Below, piece after piece: positions 63,256-64,000 of a stretch of DNA of 64,000 nt (its first letter is position 1; each line of letters starts with the position of its first letter). The stretch spans positions 558,001 through 622,000 of the forward strand of contig ABHI01000003.1 of NCBI GenBank assembly GCA_000171875.1. Direction: 5' to 3'. Both the position numbers and the translations under genes were made by a program. The notes beneath the pieces are model-generated. The model saw only the letters and a list, made by a program, of their open reading frames with translations. It was not told the DNA's origin and made no database searches. Origin of the DNA: Flavobacteriales bacterium ALC-1. Lineage in GTDB: Bacteria > Bacteroidota > Bacteroidia > Flavobacteriales > Flavobacteriaceae.

Positions 63256-64000
63256 ATGAGAATTATGAAAAACATAACAGGACTACTGCTTTTAATACTT
63301 CTTTTTCTTGCATGCAAAAACGAACCAAAAAAGGACGTTGATGCCTTAAGCAGCACTACACCTCCAAAATATGAAACGTATAATTATTCAGGATTTACAA
63401 AAGAAGAAATTTATGGATTCCATAAACGTATTTTTGAAGGAGGCAATTGGACCGAATATGGTGATCACGAACGATATTATTATTTAAACTTCTCCCAAAT
63501 TCAAAAACACTCGCGTATACTTAGGTCAGATACGCCGAAGATTCTTGAAGAAACCCCTAGAGATGATTTGAAAAATTTTATGACCTCAACAGATTTAAAA
63601 AAAGGTGGAGGACTATCATTAAATGACTATGTACAGCAAATAGAAGTTAATGGACTAATTATAATTCATAAAGGCAAAATCGTCTTTGAAGGCTATCCGA
63701 GAATGTTCCCAACAGATTTGCATATTAATATGGTAATAACCCAAGTCTTTGTGAGTACTTCAATTGCTATTTTAGAGGATAGAGGTTTAATGGATACGAG
63801 CAAACCTATTGATTACTACTTTGATGCCCTTAAAGGATCAGGTTGGGAAGGTGTTCCTGTACTAGATATACTTGCTATGAGTTCTGGAATTGATCGTGTT
63901 CCATTAGAGACGTATGAGGCAAGTTTTGACCCAATTAAAGATTTAACTACTGCAAAATCTGCTAAGCCATCAGGAACGGAGTACCAATGGTCGAATGCCG
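63256..64000 (+). CDS. serine hydrolase (beta-lactamase-like) lipoprotein with altered active site (partial)
   Basis: The gene runs off the window end; 248 residues are visible. The lipoprotein signal (LLLLILLFLACKN-like) starts at ATG 63256. The region NDYVQQIEVNGLIIIHKGKI, FEGYPRM, STSIAILEDRGLMDTSKPID and VLDILAMSSGIDRV is the start of a class C beta-lactamase-type serine hydrolase. At the place of the SxxK motif the sequence is V160-I-T-Q163 (MVITQVFVST), and YxN is replaced by W245-S-N247. So both the nucleophile and the lysine seem to be missing. It diverges from the LytS/LytTR operon. Confidence 0.8.
   Translation, partial: MRIMKNITGLLLLILLFLACKNEPKKDVDALSSTTPPKYETYNYSGFTKEEIYGFHKRIFEGGNWTEYGDHERYYYLNFSQIQKHSRILRSDTPKILEETPRDDLKNFMTSTDLKKGGGLSLNDYVQQIEVNGLIIIHKGKIVFEGYPRMFPTDLHINMVITQVFVSTSIAILEDRGLMDTSKPIDYYFDALKGSGWEGVPVLDILAMSSGIDRVPLETYEASFDPIKDLTTAKSAKPSGTEYQWSNA

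Overview
The window is AT-rich DNA from a marine-type member of the Flavobacteriaceae (Bacteroidota). The evidence is the type IX secretion (T9SS) sorting domains, PorP/SprF proteins, a SprB-repeat giant adhesin, a SusC-like plug domain, many lipoproteins, Bacteroidota promoters (TTG-N19/20-TAnnTTTG) and the lack of Shine-Dalgarno sites. The genus cannot be fixed from sequence alone. No rRNA, tRNA, CRISPR array, IS element or prophage was recognised, so this looks like ordinary chromosome with several accessory islands.

Layout. 1-6555: the end of an FAD/Fe-S oxidoreductase, aroC, a lipoprotein M14 carboxypeptidase followed directly by a lipoprotein D-aminoacylase, and a dicarboxylate/amino-acid:cation symporter. 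6621-10814: a tight five-gene operon of GshB-like ATP-grasp ligase, sulfurtransferase, TerB-like protein, N-formylglutamate amidohydrolase-like protein and DUF1704 ('QEGLP') metallopeptidase. 11096-15891: a DUF4139 protein carrying an inserted SusC-type plug, a DCC protein and a TPR/HTH regulator. 16196-18867: a lipoprotein with an aerolysin-like C-terminus and a T9SS cargo protein. 18879-21966: MutS2 family, ung and a small membrane protein. 22095-26103: a five-gene minus-strand operon (2OG oxygenase, SUI1, DUF1835, nucleoside phosphorylase, cytosolic binding protein). 26345-32230: fused 2-oxoacid dehydrogenase E1, M19 dipeptidase, and a T9SS-exported trypsin-like protease. 32284-32646: a tandem set of tiny 'MRTL' ORFs. 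32766-41383: 3D-domain lipoprotein, ExbD, helicase, RluE-like synthase, DUF1853, a decayed lipoprotein gene, T9SS and YceI proteins, and a ToxR-like regulator. 41400-54711: a four-gene T9SS/adhesin operon (type B cargo, PorP-coiled-coil fusion, 2741-residue SprB-like adhesin, PorP/SprF). 54849-58039: three secreted-protein genes sharing an 18-bp upstream motif. 58115-64000: LysE, YHS protein, a frameshifted outer-membrane barrel overlapping an alpha/beta hydrolase, a LytS/LytTR pair, and a partial serine hydrolase lacking its catalytic motif.

How the genes work together. Much of the window serves the cell surface: exported peptidases and dipeptidases feed peptide and amino-acid uptake, and the T9SS operon pairs giant adhesins with the PorP-type barrels that usually present them. 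The most promising leads are the ATP-grasp/DUF1704 operon, whose ligase-plus-carboxypeptidase logic resembles tubulin tyrosination and detyrosination; the micro-ORF array; two candidate operator systems (TGTCCAT repeats with an 11-bp period, and GTATTTCATCG motifs abutting -33 elements); the aerolysin-like lipoprotein; and the domain insertion in the DUF4139 protein.
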